A stretch of 56,785 bases of DNA from Actinomycetes bacterium (GTDB taxonomy: Bacteria > Actinomycetota > Actinomycetes > Propionibacteriales > Propionibacteriaceae): contig JAEVYS010000102.1 in NCBI GenBank assembly GCA_023392635.1, positions 1 through 56,785 on the forward strand. The letters run 5' to 3'. The notes below the pieces were generated by a model. It ran no database searches. It saw only the letters and a program-made list of their open reading frames with translations, and was not told the DNA's origin. Position 1 is the first letter of the stretch. Each line of letters starts with the position of its first letter. Of this stretch, positions 7,506 through 16,513 are shown one piece after another. Both the position numbers and the translations under genes were made by a program.

Positions 7506-9028
7506 GCATCCTGCGTGCCACCGCGGCGGAGCTGGCCCGCTCCATCGCCACCGGTGAGGTGAGCGCCCGCGAGGTGACCGCTGCCCACCTGGACCAGATC
7601 GCCGCAGTGGACGGCGCGGTGAAGGCCTTCCTCCACGTGGACGGAGAGCGCGCGCTGGCCGCGGCCGACACCGTGGATGCCCGGCGCGCGGCCGGGGAGG
7701 ACCTGGGCCCGCTCGCCGGCGTCCCGTTGGCCATGAAGGACATCTTCACGATGAAGGGCGCGCCGACCACCTGCGGCTCCCGCATCCTCGAGGGGTGGGT
7801 GCCGCCGTACAGCGCGACCATCACCGACCGCCTGCTGGACGCCGGCGTCGTGGTGCTCGGGAAGACCAACATGGACGAGTTCGCGATGGGCTCGTCCACG
7901 GAGAACTCGGGCTTCTTCACCACCCACAACCCGTGGGACAACACCCTGATCCCGGGTGGCTCCGGCGGCGGGTCCGCGGCAGCGCTCGCCTCGTTCGAGG
8001 CACCGCTCGCGATCGGCACCGACACCGGCGGCTCGATCCGCCAGCCCGCCTCGGTCACCGGCACGGTCGGGGTCAAGCCCACCTACGGCGCCACGTCCCG
8101 CTACGGCGTGGTGGCGATGGCCTCGTCCCTGGACACCCCCGGGCCGTGTGCCCGGACGGTCCTCGACGCGGCGCTGCTGCACAGCGTGATCGCCGGCTGG
8201 GACCCGAGGGACTCGACGTCCATCAACGCCCCGGTCCCCGACGTCGTCGGTGCCGCCCGGTCCGGCGAGGTCAGGGGACTCAAGGTCGGCGTCGTCAAGG
8301 AATTCGGCGGTGAGGGCTACCAGCCCGGCGTGGAGCAGCGCTTCCAGGAGGCCCTCGCGACGCTCGAGGGCCTCGGTGCGGAGATCGTCGAGGTCTCCTG
8401 CCCGCATTTCGAGTACGCGCTGGCCGCCTACTACCTGATCATGCCCAGTGAGGTCTCCAGCAACCTGGCACGGTTCGACGCCATGCGTTACGGGCTGCGG
8501 GTCGGCGACGACGGCGTGAACGGCGTCGAGGACGTGATGAACCTCACCCGCGGTGCCGGCTTCGGCGCCGAGGCGAAGCGGCGCATCATCATCGGCACCT
8601 ACGCGCTGTCCTCCGGCTACTACGACGCCTACTACGGCTCGGCCCAGAAGGTGCGGACGCTGATCACCCGGGACTTCGACGCCGCCTTCGCGAAGGTCGA
8701 CGTGCTGGTCTCGCCGACCACGCCGACCACGGCCTTCACCATCGGCGAACGCGTGGACGACCCGCTGGCCATGTACAAGGCCGACCTGTGCACCATCCCC
8801 TCGAACCTGGCCGGCAACTGCGCGGCGTCGATCCCGTGCGGCCTCAGTCCCGACAACGGCCTGCCGGTCGGCTTCCAGGTGATGGCGCCACCGCTGGCCG
8901 ACGACCGGCTGTACCGGGTCGGGGCGGCACTGGAACGCGAGTTCACGAGCCGCTGGGGTGGCGGCCTGCTCGACCTGCTCGCGGAGTCCCCGGCAGGGGC
9001 CTACCTGAACGTGGGAGGCGTGCGATGA
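7502..9028 (+). CDS. gatA: Asp/Glu-tRNA amidotransferase subunit GatA (glutaminase)
   Basis: A 508-residue amidase-signature enzyme that releases ammonia from glutamine for transamidation of Glu-tRNA(Gln) and Asp-tRNA(Asn). The catalytic triad is complete: K79 in VPLAMKD, cis-Ser S154 in PGGSGGGSAA and the nucleophile S178 in DTGGSIRQP, the same numbering as in the well-studied staphylococcal enzyme. The gene overlaps gatC upstream and gatB downstream by ATGA junctions, so the three subunits should be made in fixed proportion. Presence of GatCAB implies that the indirect Gln-tRNA and/or Asn-tRNA pathway is used. Confidence 0.97.
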   Translation: MSILRATAAELARSIATGEVSAREVTAAHLDQIAAVDGAVKAFLHVDGERALAAADTVDARRAAGEDLGPLAGVPLAMKDIFTMKGAPTTCGSRILEGWVPPYSATITDRLLDAGVVVLGKTNMDEFAMGSSTENSGFFTTHNPWDNTLIPGGSGGGSAAALASFEAPLAIGTDTGGSIRQPASVTGTVGVKPTYGATSRYGVVAMASSLDTPGPCARTVLDAALLHSVIAGWDPRDSTSINAPVPDVVGAARSGEVRGLKVGVVKEFGGEGYQPGVEQRFQEALATLEGLGAEIVEVSCPHFEYALAAYYLIMPSEVSSNLARFDAMRYGLRVGDDGVNGVEDVMNLTRGAGFGAEAKRRIIIGTYALSSGYYDAYYGSAQKVRTLITRDFDAAFAKVDVLVSPTTPTTAFTIGERVDDPLAMYKADLCTIPSNLAGNCAASIPCGLSPDNGLPVGFQVMAPPLADDRLYRVGAALEREFTSRWGGGLLDLLAESPAGAYLNVGGVR

Positions 9029-10518
9029 GCGCGGACGTGATGGGCTACGACGAGGCCCTGGCTGCCTTCGACCCGGTCCTGGGGCTCGAGGTCCACGTCG
9101 AGCTGAACACGGCGTCCAAGATGTTCTGCGGCTGCGCCAACGCGTTCGGCGGGGAGCCGAACACCCAGACCTGCCCGGTGTGCCTGGGCCTGCCCGGCTC
9201 GCTGCCGGTGGTCAACGCCAAAGCCATCGAGTCAGCCATCCGGATCGGCCTCGCCCTGAACTGCACGATCGCCGGGTGGTGCCGCTTCGCGCGGAAGAAC
9301 TACTTCTATCCGGACATGACCAAGGACTTCCAGACCTCCCAGTACGACGAACCGATCGCGTTCGACGGCTGGGTGGACCTCGACGTGGACGGGGAGACGT
9401 TCCGGATCGAGATCGAACGGGCCCACATGGAGGAGGACGCCGGCAAGCTGGTGCACGTCGGTGGCAGCACCGGCCGGATCGGCGGAGCCGAGTACTCGCT
9501 GGTCGACTACAACCGTGCCGGCACCCCGCTGGTCGAGATCGTCACCCGGCCGATCACCGGCACCGGCGCGAAGGCTCCGCAGGTCGCCAAGGCGTACGTG
9601 TCCTTCCTTCGGGACCTGATGCTCAGCCTCGGCGTCTCCGACGTCCGGATGGAGCAGGGCTCGCTGCGCTGCGACGCCAACGTGTCGCTGATGCCGAAGG
9701 GCGCGACGCAGTTCGGGCTGCGGACGGAGACGAAGAACGTGAACTCGCTGCGCAGCGTGGAGCGCGCGCTGACCTACGAGATCTGTCGCCAGGCGGCGGT
9801 TCTCTCGAGCGGCCAGAAGGTCCACCAGGAGACGAGGCACTGGCACGAGGACGGCGGCTACACCACTCCCGGGCGCTCCAAGGAGCAGGCGGAGGACTAC
9901 CGCTACTTCCCCGAGCCGGACCTCGTGCCGGTCGCGCCCGGTCGCGAGTGGGTCGAGGAGCTGCGAGCCACGTTGCCGGAGCTTCCGGCACTTCGCCGGG
10001 CCCGGCTGCAGGGCGAGTGGGGCTTCACCGACCTCGAGATGCAGGACGCGGTGAACGCCGGCGCCCTGGATGTCATCGAGGCCACCGTGAAGGCCGGCGC
10101 GAGTGCTGCGTCGGCGCGCAAGTGGTGGCTGACCGAGCTCGCCCGCCGCGCGAACGAGGCCGGGGTCGAGCTGGCGGCGCTCGCGATCACGCCCGAACAG
10201 GTCGCCCAGGTGCAGGCACTCGTCGATGCGGGCACGGTCAACGACAAGCTCGCCCGCCAGGTGATCGACGGCGTGCTCGCCGGTGAGGGGTCTCCGGCGG
10301 ACGTGGTGGCCGGCCGCGGTCTGGCCGTCGTCTCCGACGACGGGGCCCTCTCGGCAGCCGTGGACGCAGCCATCGCCGGGAACGCCGGCGTGGCACAGCG
10401 GATCCGTGACGGTCACCTGCAGGCTGCGGGGGCGCTGATCGGGGCCGTGATGAAGGACATGCGCGGGCAGGCCGACGCCGCCCGTGTCCGCGAACTGATC
10501 CTGCAGAAGCTTGGCTGA
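9025..10518 (+). CDS. gatB: Asp/Glu-tRNA amidotransferase subunit GatB
   Basis: A 497-residue protein, the kinase/tRNA-binding subunit that phosphorylates the misacylated residue and amidates it. It begins with the GLEVHVELNT motif, has the metal-binding cysteine set CGCANAF...CPVC, the EEDAGKL and DYNRAGTPLVEIVT segments, and a C-terminal YqeY-like helical region that binds tRNA. ATG at 9025 is chosen because it overlaps the gatA stop (ATGA) and begins about 14 residues before the conserved domain; the frame is open further upstream inside gatA. The last 8 bp overlap the next gene. Confidence 0.97.
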   Translation: MSADVMGYDEALAAFDPVLGLEVHVELNTASKMFCGCANAFGGEPNTQTCPVCLGLPGSLPVVNAKAIESAIRIGLALNCTIAGWCRFARKNYFYPDMTKDFQTSQYDEPIAFDGWVDLDVDGETFRIEIERAHMEEDAGKLVHVGGSTGRIGGAEYSLVDYNRAGTPLVEIVTRPITGTGAKAPQVAKAYVSFLRDLMLSLGVSDVRMEQGSLRCDANVSLMPKGATQFGLRTETKNVNSLRSVERALTYEICRQAAVLSSGQKVHQETRHWHEDGGYTTPGRSKEQAEDYRYFPEPDLVPVAPGREWVEELRATLPELPALRRARLQGEWGFTDLEMQDAVNAGALDVIEATVKAGASAASARKWWLTELARRANEAGVELAALAITPEQVAQVQALVDAGTVNDKLARQVIDGVLAGEGSPADVVAGRGLAVVSDDGALSAAVDAAIAGNAGVAQRIRDGHLQAAGALIGAVMKDMRGQADAARVRELILQKLG

Positions 10519-10885
10519 GCGTCGCGGCGCGTCCGCTCGCAGCCGGTGGCTGCCGTGGCTCGCCACGCTCGCGATCGGCGTCCACCTGGTCGCCCTCTAC
10601 CTGCCGGGCGACCCGCAAGGGACCATCGAGTTGCCCTGGCTCCCCGGCGCCGACAAGGTGGTACACCTTCTGCTGTTCGCCGTCCCGGTGTACGTCCTCG
10701 GACGCCTGACCCGGCGCGTCGGGTTGGTCGCCGGGGCGTTCGCCCTCCACGCTGTCCTCAGCGAGCTGATCCAGTGGCGCTTCGTCCCCTACCGGGACGG
10801 AGACGTCTTCGACGCCCTGGCCGACCTGGTCGGTGTCGGGCTCGCCGTCCTGCTGCTCACGCGTCGCCCACCCCGAAAGAGCTGA
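10511..10885 (+). CDS. VanZ-like small membrane protein
   Basis: A 124-residue predicted membrane protein with about four helices and the VanZ layout: first helix LATLAIGVHLVALYLPG, then GADKVVHLLLFAVPVY (the DK..HF-type motif), SELIQWRF and FDALADLVGVGLAVLL. It starts at TTG 10511, the only start-like codon near the front, overlapping gatB by 8 bp, so it probably depends on translation of gatB. It is the second VanZ-like protein in the window and lacks the RDD-like tail of the first. The function is unknown. Confidence 0.75.
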   Translation: MAERRGASARSRWLPWLATLAIGVHLVALYLPGDPQGTIELPWLPGADKVVHLLLFAVPVYVLGRLTRRVGLVAGAFALHAVLSELIQWRFVPYRDGDVFDALADLVGVGLAVLLLTRRPPRKS

Positions 10886-10888
10886 CCT

Positions 10889-12631
10889 GTGCCGATCGAC
10901 GACCTGTCCCCGGCGTTCCCGGGACGGGCGGCCTGGGGCACGGCCGCGCGCCTGCGGGCGTGGCAGGTCGAGGCGCTGGCGCGCTACCGCGACCTGGGCC
11001 AGCAGGACTTCCTCGCGGTGGCCACCCCCGGTGCGGGCAAGACGACCTTCGCCCTGCGCGTGGCCACGGACCTGCTCGACGCCCGCACCGTCGAGCAGGT
11101 GATCGTGGTGACGCCCACCGAGCACCTGAAGGTGCAGTGGGCCGACGCGGCAGCAAAGGTCGGGCTCCGGCTAGATCCCGGACTGGGGAACAGCAGGCGG
11201 GGCCGGTCACGCCAGTTCCAGGGCCAGGCGGTCACCTACGCGGGCGTCGCGGCAGCCGTCCACGCCTACGAGGCGAGGACGGTGAACGCCCGGACGCTGG
11301 TGATCTTCGACGAGCTCCACCATGCCGGCGACGCGCTCAGCTGGGGGGAGGCGGTCAGCCAGGCCTTCGCGCTGGCCACCCGGCGGCTCGGGCTCACCGG
11401 AACGCCGTTCCGATCCGATGCGACGCCGATCCCGTTCGTCCGCTACGCCGAGGAGCCCGACGGCACCCGTCGTTCGGTCCCCGACTACACCTACGGGTAC
11501 GCCGAGGCGCTGGCCGACCACGTCGTGCGTCCGGTCGTCTTCCTGGCGTACGGCGGCGGCATGCGCTGGAAGACCCGCGCCGGCGACGAGCTGGCCGTGA
11601 ACCTCGGCGAACCCCTCACCAAGGACATCACCGCCCAGGCCTGGCGGACGGCCCTCGACCCGGCCGGGGAATGGATGCCGGCGGTGCTGGCGGCGGCCGA
11701 CACCCGCCTCACCGAGGTGCGCCGGCACGTGCCGGACGCGGGAGGCCTGGTGATCGCCAGCGACCAAAGACAGGCCCGCGCCTATGCGCGGGCCCTGGGA
11801 ACGATCGCCGGCGAGAAGCCGACCGTGGTGCTGTCCGACGACGCCGGAGCCAGCCGGCGCATCGAGGCGTTCGCCGAATCGAACGAGCGCTGGATGGTGG
11901 CGGTCCGGATGGTCTCCGAAGGGGTGGACGTCCCGCGCCTGGCCGTCGGCGTCTACGCCACCGCCACCTCCACCCCGCTGTTCTTCGCGCAGGCCGTCGG
12001 GCGCTTCGTCCGTAGCCGGCGACGAGGCGAGTTGGCCAGCGTCTTCCTGCCCACCGTTCCGATCCTCCTCGCCCACGCCGGAGCGCTGGAGCGGCAGCGC
12101 GACCACGTGCTCGGCCGGCGCACGCACGACGACGGCCTGTGGGATCCCGAGGAGGCTCTGGTCGCCGAGGCCAACCGCACCCGCCGGTTGCCCGACGTCG
12201 AGGGTGAGCGGGAGACGCTGGAGGCCACCGCGGTCTTCGACCACGTCCTGTTCGATGCCCGCGCCTACGGCCTGCAGTCTGAGCCGTCGAGCGCGGACGA
12301 GGCGGCCTACCTCGGGCTTCCCGGCCTGCTCGAGCCCGATCAGGTGGCCACGCTGCTCGCGGAGCGCCAACGGCGCCAACTGGCCAGGGCCGATCGCCGC
12401 GCCCGGGCGGAGAAGGTGCCCGAGGAGGTCAGCCTGTTCCGGGCCCTCGAGGGGCGGCGCAAGGAGCTCAACAGCCTGGTCTCCCAGGTCGCGCGGGTGC
12501 GCGGCGTGCCGCACAGTCACGTCCACGCCGGCCTGCGGCGCGAGACCGGAGGGCCGTCGCTGGCGCAGGCCACCACCGAGCAGGTCGACGCGCGGATCCG
12601 GCTGGCACGGCAGTGGCTGGCCAGCGCCTGA
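10889..12631 (+). CDS. DEAD/DEAH-box superfamily 2 helicase
   Basis: A 580-residue protein with the full set of SF2 helicase motifs: Walker A ATPGAGKTT at residues 45-53, VVTPTEHLKVQW (motif Ia), DELH at 141-144 (motif II), LTGTPFRSD (motif III), a second RecA domain with EGVDVPRLAVGVYATATS, and motif VI QAVGRFVRS. The C-terminal 170 residues hold charged helices without a known domain. Its closest general group is the SSL2/RAD25-like helicases (COG1061), but the substrate cannot be told. It starts with GTG three bases after the VanZ gene, so it reads as the last gene of the gatCAB transcript. Its stop abuts the stop of a convergent gene. Confidence 0.88.
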   Translation: MPIDDLSPAFPGRAAWGTAARLRAWQVEALARYRDLGQQDFLAVATPGAGKTTFALRVATDLLDARTVEQVIVVTPTEHLKVQWADAAAKVGLRLDPGLGNSRRGRSRQFQGQAVTYAGVAAAVHAYEARTVNARTLVIFDELHHAGDALSWGEAVSQAFALATRRLGLTGTPFRSDATPIPFVRYAEEPDGTRRSVPDYTYGYAEALADHVVRPVVFLAYGGGMRWKTRAGDELAVNLGEPLTKDITAQAWRTALDPAGEWMPAVLAAADTRLTEVRRHVPDAGGLVIASDQRQARAYARALGTIAGEKPTVVLSDDAGASRRIEAFAESNERWMVAVRMVSEGVDVPRLAVGVYATATSTPLFFAQAVGRFVRSRRRGELASVFLPTVPILLAHAGALERQRDHVLGRRTHDDGLWDPEEALVAEANRTRRLPDVEGERETLEATAVFDHVLFDARAYGLQSEPSSADEAAYLGLPGLLEPDQVATLLAERQRRQLARADRRARAEKVPEEVSLFRALEGRRKELNSLVSQVARVRGVPHSHVHAGLRRETGGPSLAQATTEQVDARIRLARQWLASA

Positions 12632-13153
12632 TCAGCGCGCCGACAGCCGTGCCGCCAGCCGGATCATGGTGGGCACGCCTCGGCAGGTCACGGGCACTCC
12701 CAGCATGCGGGTGAGGACAGGATTGCTCCCGCTGCCCGAGGCTACCGACGTCCAGGAGGTGACCGCATGCAGGCCGTCGAACTCGAGCACCGTGAGCGCG
12801 CCGGAGGGGTCGACCCACGGCAGTTCGAGCGGGGGGACCTCCCAGGCGTCGAACAGCGCCACCTCGCCGCCCGGCAGCCCGGGGTCGAGCCGGCGGCCGA
12901 GCGCGACCAGCCAGGCCGCGTCCCGGACGACCGCAGCGTCGGCATAGCCGGTCAGGTCGGACAGGACCCGTCGCACCGCGACAACCACCGGGTCCGGCTG
13001 GGCGCTGTCGAAGACCACGGTGCCGTTCACCTGGAAGTTCGTCGCCTGTTCCGCGCCCGCGGCGCGGAAGGCCGACAGGAGCTGGGCGGAGGTCGGTGAC
13101 TTGCTCCGGGCCTGGCCCAGGTTCAGGTTCCGGAAGAACGCGACCTGACGCAC
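12632..13153 (-). CDS. DUF1697 family protein, divergent paralog
   Basis: A 173-residue protein beginning MRQVAFFRNLNLGQARSKSP, recognisable as the DUF1697 opening (normally VALLRGINVGG). The later family part FQVNGTVVFDS replaces the usual LQSGNVVF. GTG at 13153 is the start that fits the family; it lies only 2 bp after the end of the upstream gene, so the two are probably co-transcribed. The second half resembles the family poorly. A more typical member is at 33142-33705. The biochemical role of DUF1697 is unknown. The stop abuts that of the helicase gene. Confidence 0.72.
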   Translation of the reverse strand: MRQVAFFRNLNLGQARSKSPTSAQLLSAFRAAGAEQATNFQVNGTVVFDSAQPDPVVVAVRRVLSDLTGYADAAVVRDAAWLVALGRRLDPGLPGGEVALFDAWEVPPLELPWVDPSGALTVLEFDGLHAVTSWTSVASGSGSNPVLTRMLGVPVTCRGVPTMIRLAARLSAR

Positions 13154-13155
13154 GG

Positions 13156-15219
13156 CTACACCGAGACCAGCGATCCCCTCGACCTCGGCGTGAGGACGAA
13201 TGCCAGCAGGTACAGCACGGCGACCATCACCAGCAGGTTGGCGTAGCCGGTGAGCAGGGCGAAGTACTCCAGGCAGCCGCCGAGCATGGCACCCAGGAGG
13301 TTGAGCCCGAAGGCGGACCGGGAGTCGTCCGAGGCGCCGAAGCGCTTGGAGAACGCCACGTTGGCGAGGTAGATCGGTACGAACGCCAACAGCACCGCGA
13401 CGACCAGGCGGGGGACGACGGGCAGCGTCAGCAGCCATGCCGGGTCAACGAGGTAGCACACGGCCAGCGAGACCGCGATGCCACCGAACACCACCGGCAG
13501 CGGCGGCGTGCGGAACCGTCGTGTCGTTTCGACGGCCGCCAGAACGATCAGCAGGACGCCGGCGAAGACCAGCGCGTTCACCAGCCAGGTCGTTCCGAAG
13601 AGCAGCGCGAAGGTGGCGATGTTCTTCGTCTCCAGCAGCATGAACGCTGCACCCATGAAGAACAGGTCCGCGTACGGGCGCATCTCGCGGAACGGTCCCC
13701 CCAGCGCGCGCACGGCGACGAGCGAGATCAGGAGGATGCCGCCCAGTGTGCCGAGGTAGAGCAGGGGGATGGGCCCGCCCTGGTAGTAGAGGAACGGCCG
13801 GTCGTCGGTGGCCGGGGAGATGACCGTGCCTGCCGGCGCGTAGTCCTCGCCACACACCTGGTTCGCCTGGTCCAGCGCCGCGGTGACCACCGCCTGCCCG
13901 CTGCCGACCACGTCCACGCACGGCACGTGCCCGAAGGCCGCCTGCGCCGTGCCCGCGAGACGGTCGATGAGCCAGTCCTCGCGGTAGTAGTTGTACATCG
14001 CGAACGCACCGCCGGGAGTCAGGTGGTCCCTCGCCGCGGCGAGGGCCTGCTCGGTGAACAGGAAGCTCTCCAGGCGGATCTGCGAAGCGCCCGTCACCAG
14101 GGCCAGGGAGTCCGGCAGGGCGAACAGGATCAGGTCGTACTTCGCGTCGGTGGTCTCGAGGAAGGCCCGCCCGTCGTTGACGTGCCTGGTGACCAGCGGG
14201 CTGTCGTAGGGGTGGTCAGGGTTGCGTTCGACGCCGATCTGCATGATGCGCGGGTCGATGTCGACGGCGTCGATGTGCCGGGCGCCCTTGCTGAGGGCGA
14301 TCGCCACGTCCGAGCCGGAGCCGGCACCGATGATCAACACGTTCGTCAGCGGGTTGCCCGGTGTGCGCAGGTACGGGAGCGCGTACTGCGGCTCCTCCTT
14401 GAGGCGCTGCTGCGCCGACCGCATGATCTGGTGCGGCACGCCGTTCACCGAGATGTCCGTCAGCGGGACGCCGTCCAGTTCGGCATCGGTGGTGTGGACC
14501 TTGTAGTACGGCGACCACGAGTTGCCGGGCGTCGCCGTCTCCAGGAGCAGCACCGCGACCATGGCGACGCCGGCGACGACGGTGAGCAGGCGCCGCACGC
14601 CGCCGTTCAGGACCACGAACCCCGCCGTCACCAGGACCCCCCACACCACCGAGGGAGCGCCGAGGAACGAGAGGAGCGTGAAGGAGACGATGCCGATCAG
14701 GGACCCGACCAGGTCCCAGCGGTAGGCGGTGAGGGGACGCAGCTGCGAGAAGCACCGTCCGACCACCTCGGCGGGGCCGGCGAGCACCGCCGCCACGAAC
14801 ACGAACACGAGCGGCAGCACCACCCAGGCCGGCGGACCGCTCGTGCTGAGGGACGTGAAGTAGATGATCTGGTCGCCGGCACGGTCGATCGTCACGGGCG
14901 CCAGGTACACCGCGATGACCAGGATTGCGAGCAGGGCGGGCACCCACGGCAGGACCGACCACGACCGGCGGGCGATCAGGAAGCCGAGGCCGATTCCGAG
15001 GAACGAACCGAGCAACACGAAGTTCGAGAAGTAGCTGAGGTGCACGATGTTCGAGCCCAGCCACCGGATCAGGGCGAGCTCGAGGAAGAGCATCAGGGTG
15101 CTGCCCAGCACGAGGCGCCGCACGACGGAGTAGTCGGGACGGTCGGGATCGCCCTCGGCGGGCAACCGCCACGATCGACGCTTCGGCTCGACGACGGACA
15201 TCCCGCTTCCCTGCTCCAT
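13156..15219 (-). CDS. Polytopic membrane protein with spermidine-synthase-like SAM domain
   Basis: A 687-residue protein in three parts: about seven hydrophobic helices (residues 35-230), a soluble Rossmann domain with the SAM-binding LIIGAGSGSDVAIAL motif near 294-308, HIDAVDIDP after it, and another six or seven helices to the end. The aminopropyl-transfer motif of true spermidine synthases (D..DP.GP after the YD strand) is not kept; here YDLILFALPDSLALVTGAS stands in its place, so a methyltransferase or another SAM-dependent role is as likely. Two starts compete: ATG 15219, with TATCGT six bases upstream (leaderless), and ATG 15201, with AGGGAAG upstream. I give the longer form. It is probably co-transcribed with the DUF1697 gene. 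Confidence 0.75.
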   Translation of the reverse strand: MEQGSGMSVVEPKRRSWRLPAEGDPDRPDYSVVRRLVLGSTLMLFLELALIRWLGSNIVHLSYFSNFVLLGSFLGIGLGFLIARRSWSVLPWVPALLAILVIAVYLAPVTIDRAGDQIIYFTSLSTSGPPAWVVLPLVFVFVAAVLAGPAEVVGRCFSQLRPLTAYRWDLVGSLIGIVSFTLLSFLGAPSVVWGVLVTAGFVVLNGGVRRLLTVVAGVAMVAVLLLETATPGNSWSPYYKVHTTDAELDGVPLTDISVNGVPHQIMRSAQQRLKEEPQYALPYLRTPGNPLTNVLIIGAGSGSDVAIALSKGARHIDAVDIDPRIMQIGVERNPDHPYDSPLVTRHVNDGRAFLETTDAKYDLILFALPDSLALVTGASQIRLESFLFTEQALAAARDHLTPGGAFAMYNYYREDWLIDRLAGTAQAAFGHVPCVDVVGSGQAVVTAALDQANQVCGEDYAPAGTVISPATDDRPFLYYQGGPIPLLYLGTLGGILLISLVAVRALGGPFREMRPYADLFFMGAAFMLLETKNIATFALLFGTTWLVNALVFAGVLLIVLAAVETTRRFRTPPLPVVFGGIAVSLAVCYLVDPAWLLTLPVVPRLVVAVLLAFVPIYLANVAFSKRFGASDDSRSAFGLNLLGAMLGGCLEYFALLTGYANLLVMVAVLYLLAFVLTPRSRGSLVSV

Positions 15220-15225
15220 GGCGAG

Positions 15226-15231
15226 ACGATA
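15226..15231 (-). promoter_or_regulatory. -10 element before the membrane SAM-domain gene
   Basis: On the reverse strand TATCGT is followed by six bases and ATG 15219. If transcription starts there, either the first ATG is used leaderless or the 18-nt leader (with GGAGCAGGGAAG) serves the ATG at 15201. Confidence 0.4.
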
Positions 15232-15336
15232 GCCAACCTGTCGTGCCGTCGGAGGCTACCGCGCCGAGGGAACCGGCTCGCAGGGCGCCCGGGCCCGCCG
15301 CAGGGCTTCGGGCCGGTCACCGGGCCGCTGCGGGTC

Positions 15337-16506
15337 TCAGACGACGCGGGCCGACAGGACCCCGTCGATCGCGCGGATCTGGTCGACCACCGTCGGCGGG
15401 ATCTCGCCGTCGACGTCGACGATCGTGTAGGCCAGCTCACCGCGTGACTTGTTGAGCAGGTCGGCGATGTTCAGGCCGGACCCGGCGAGCAGCGTCGAGA
15501 TCTGGCCCACCATGTTCGGCACGTTGCTGTTGGCTATCGCGATCCGGCTGGCTCCTTCCGAGCGTGCCAGCGAGGCGTTCGGGAAGTTTACCGAGTTCAC
15601 GATGGTGCCCTCGCGGAGGAAGTCGCGCAGCTGGTCGGCGGCCATCCGTGCACAGTTCTCCTCCGCCTCGTTCGTGGAGGCGCCGAGGTGGGGCAGGGTC
15701 ACCACCCGGTCGCGCTTGTTGAGCGCGGGGGAGGGGAAGTCGCAGATGTAGGCGCGCAGTTCGTCCCTCTCCAGGGCCTCGACGATGGCCGCCTCGTCCA
15801 CGATCGGGCCGCGGGCGAAGTTGACCACGACGGCCGACCTGCGCAGCTTGCCCAGCTGCTCGGCTCCCAGCAGCCCGCGCGTCGCGTCCACGAGGGGCAC
15901 GTGGACGGTCACGATGTCGGCCCGCTTCAGGAGCTGGTCGAGATTGGTGACGTGCTCGACGAACGAGCTCAGCTTCCAGGCGTGCTCCACGGTGATGCCG
16001 GGGTCGTACCCCAGCACCCGCATGCCGAGGGCGGTCGCGGCGTTGGCCACCTCGACACCGATCGCTCCCAGCCCGATCACACCGAGGGTGCGGCCGGGGA
16101 GCTCGAAGCCGACGAAGTTCTTCTTGCCGGCCTCCACCGCCTTGTCCATCGAGGCGGCATCGCCGTCCAGCCGGTGCGCGAACGACGCAGCGGGCACGAT
16201 GTTGCGGGCGGCGAGGAACAGCGCCGCGACCACGAGCTCCTTGACCGCGTTGGCATTGGCGCCCGGCGTGTTGAAGACCGGGATGCCCCGTGCGCTGTAC
16301 TCCGCGATCGGGATGTTGTTCGTGCCCGCGCCCGCCCTCGCGACAGCGAGCACCGAGGCCGGGATCTCCACGCCGTGCAAGTTGGCCGAGCGCAGCATCA
16401 GGGCGTCCGGGTCCACCACATCCGAGCCGACCTCGAATTCGTCCCTGGGCAGGCGGGACAGACCCGTGTGGCTGATGGCGTTGAGGGTCTTGATCTTGAA
16501 GGTCAT
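15337..16506 (-). CDS. serA: D-3-phosphoglycerate dehydrogenase SerA (short form)
   Basis: A 389-residue NAD-dependent enzyme of the first step of serine synthesis. It has the nucleotide loop GLGAIGVEVANAA, the catalytic arginine in NFARGPIVDE and the catalytic histidine in LPHLGASTNEAEEN. A C-terminal ACT domain (about 315-389: NVPNMVGQISTLLAGSGLNIADLLNKSRGE pattern) is the usual serine sensor. The length is that of the short class without the intervening ASB domain; many actinobacteria carry the ~530-residue form instead. The gene follows serC by 7 bp on the same strand, so the pair forms a serC-serA operon. Confidence 0.94.
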   Translation of the reverse strand: MTFKIKTLNAISHTGLSRLPRDEFEVGSDVVDPDALMLRSANLHGVEIPASVLAVARAGAGTNNIPIAEYSARGIPVFNTPGANANAVKELVVAALFLAARNIVPAASFAHRLDGDAASMDKAVEAGKKNFVGFELPGRTLGVIGLGAIGVEVANAATALGMRVLGYDPGITVEHAWKLSSFVEHVTNLDQLLKRADIVTVHVPLVDATRGLLGAEQLGKLRRSAVVVNFARGPIVDEAAIVEALERDELRAYICDFPSPALNKRDRVVTLPHLGASTNEAEENCARMAADQLRDFLREGTIVNSVNFPNASLARSEGASRIAIANSNVPNMVGQISTLLAGSGLNIADLLNKSRGELAYTIVDVDGEIPPTVVDQIRAIDGVLSARVV

Positions 16507-16513
16507 CTGGTCC

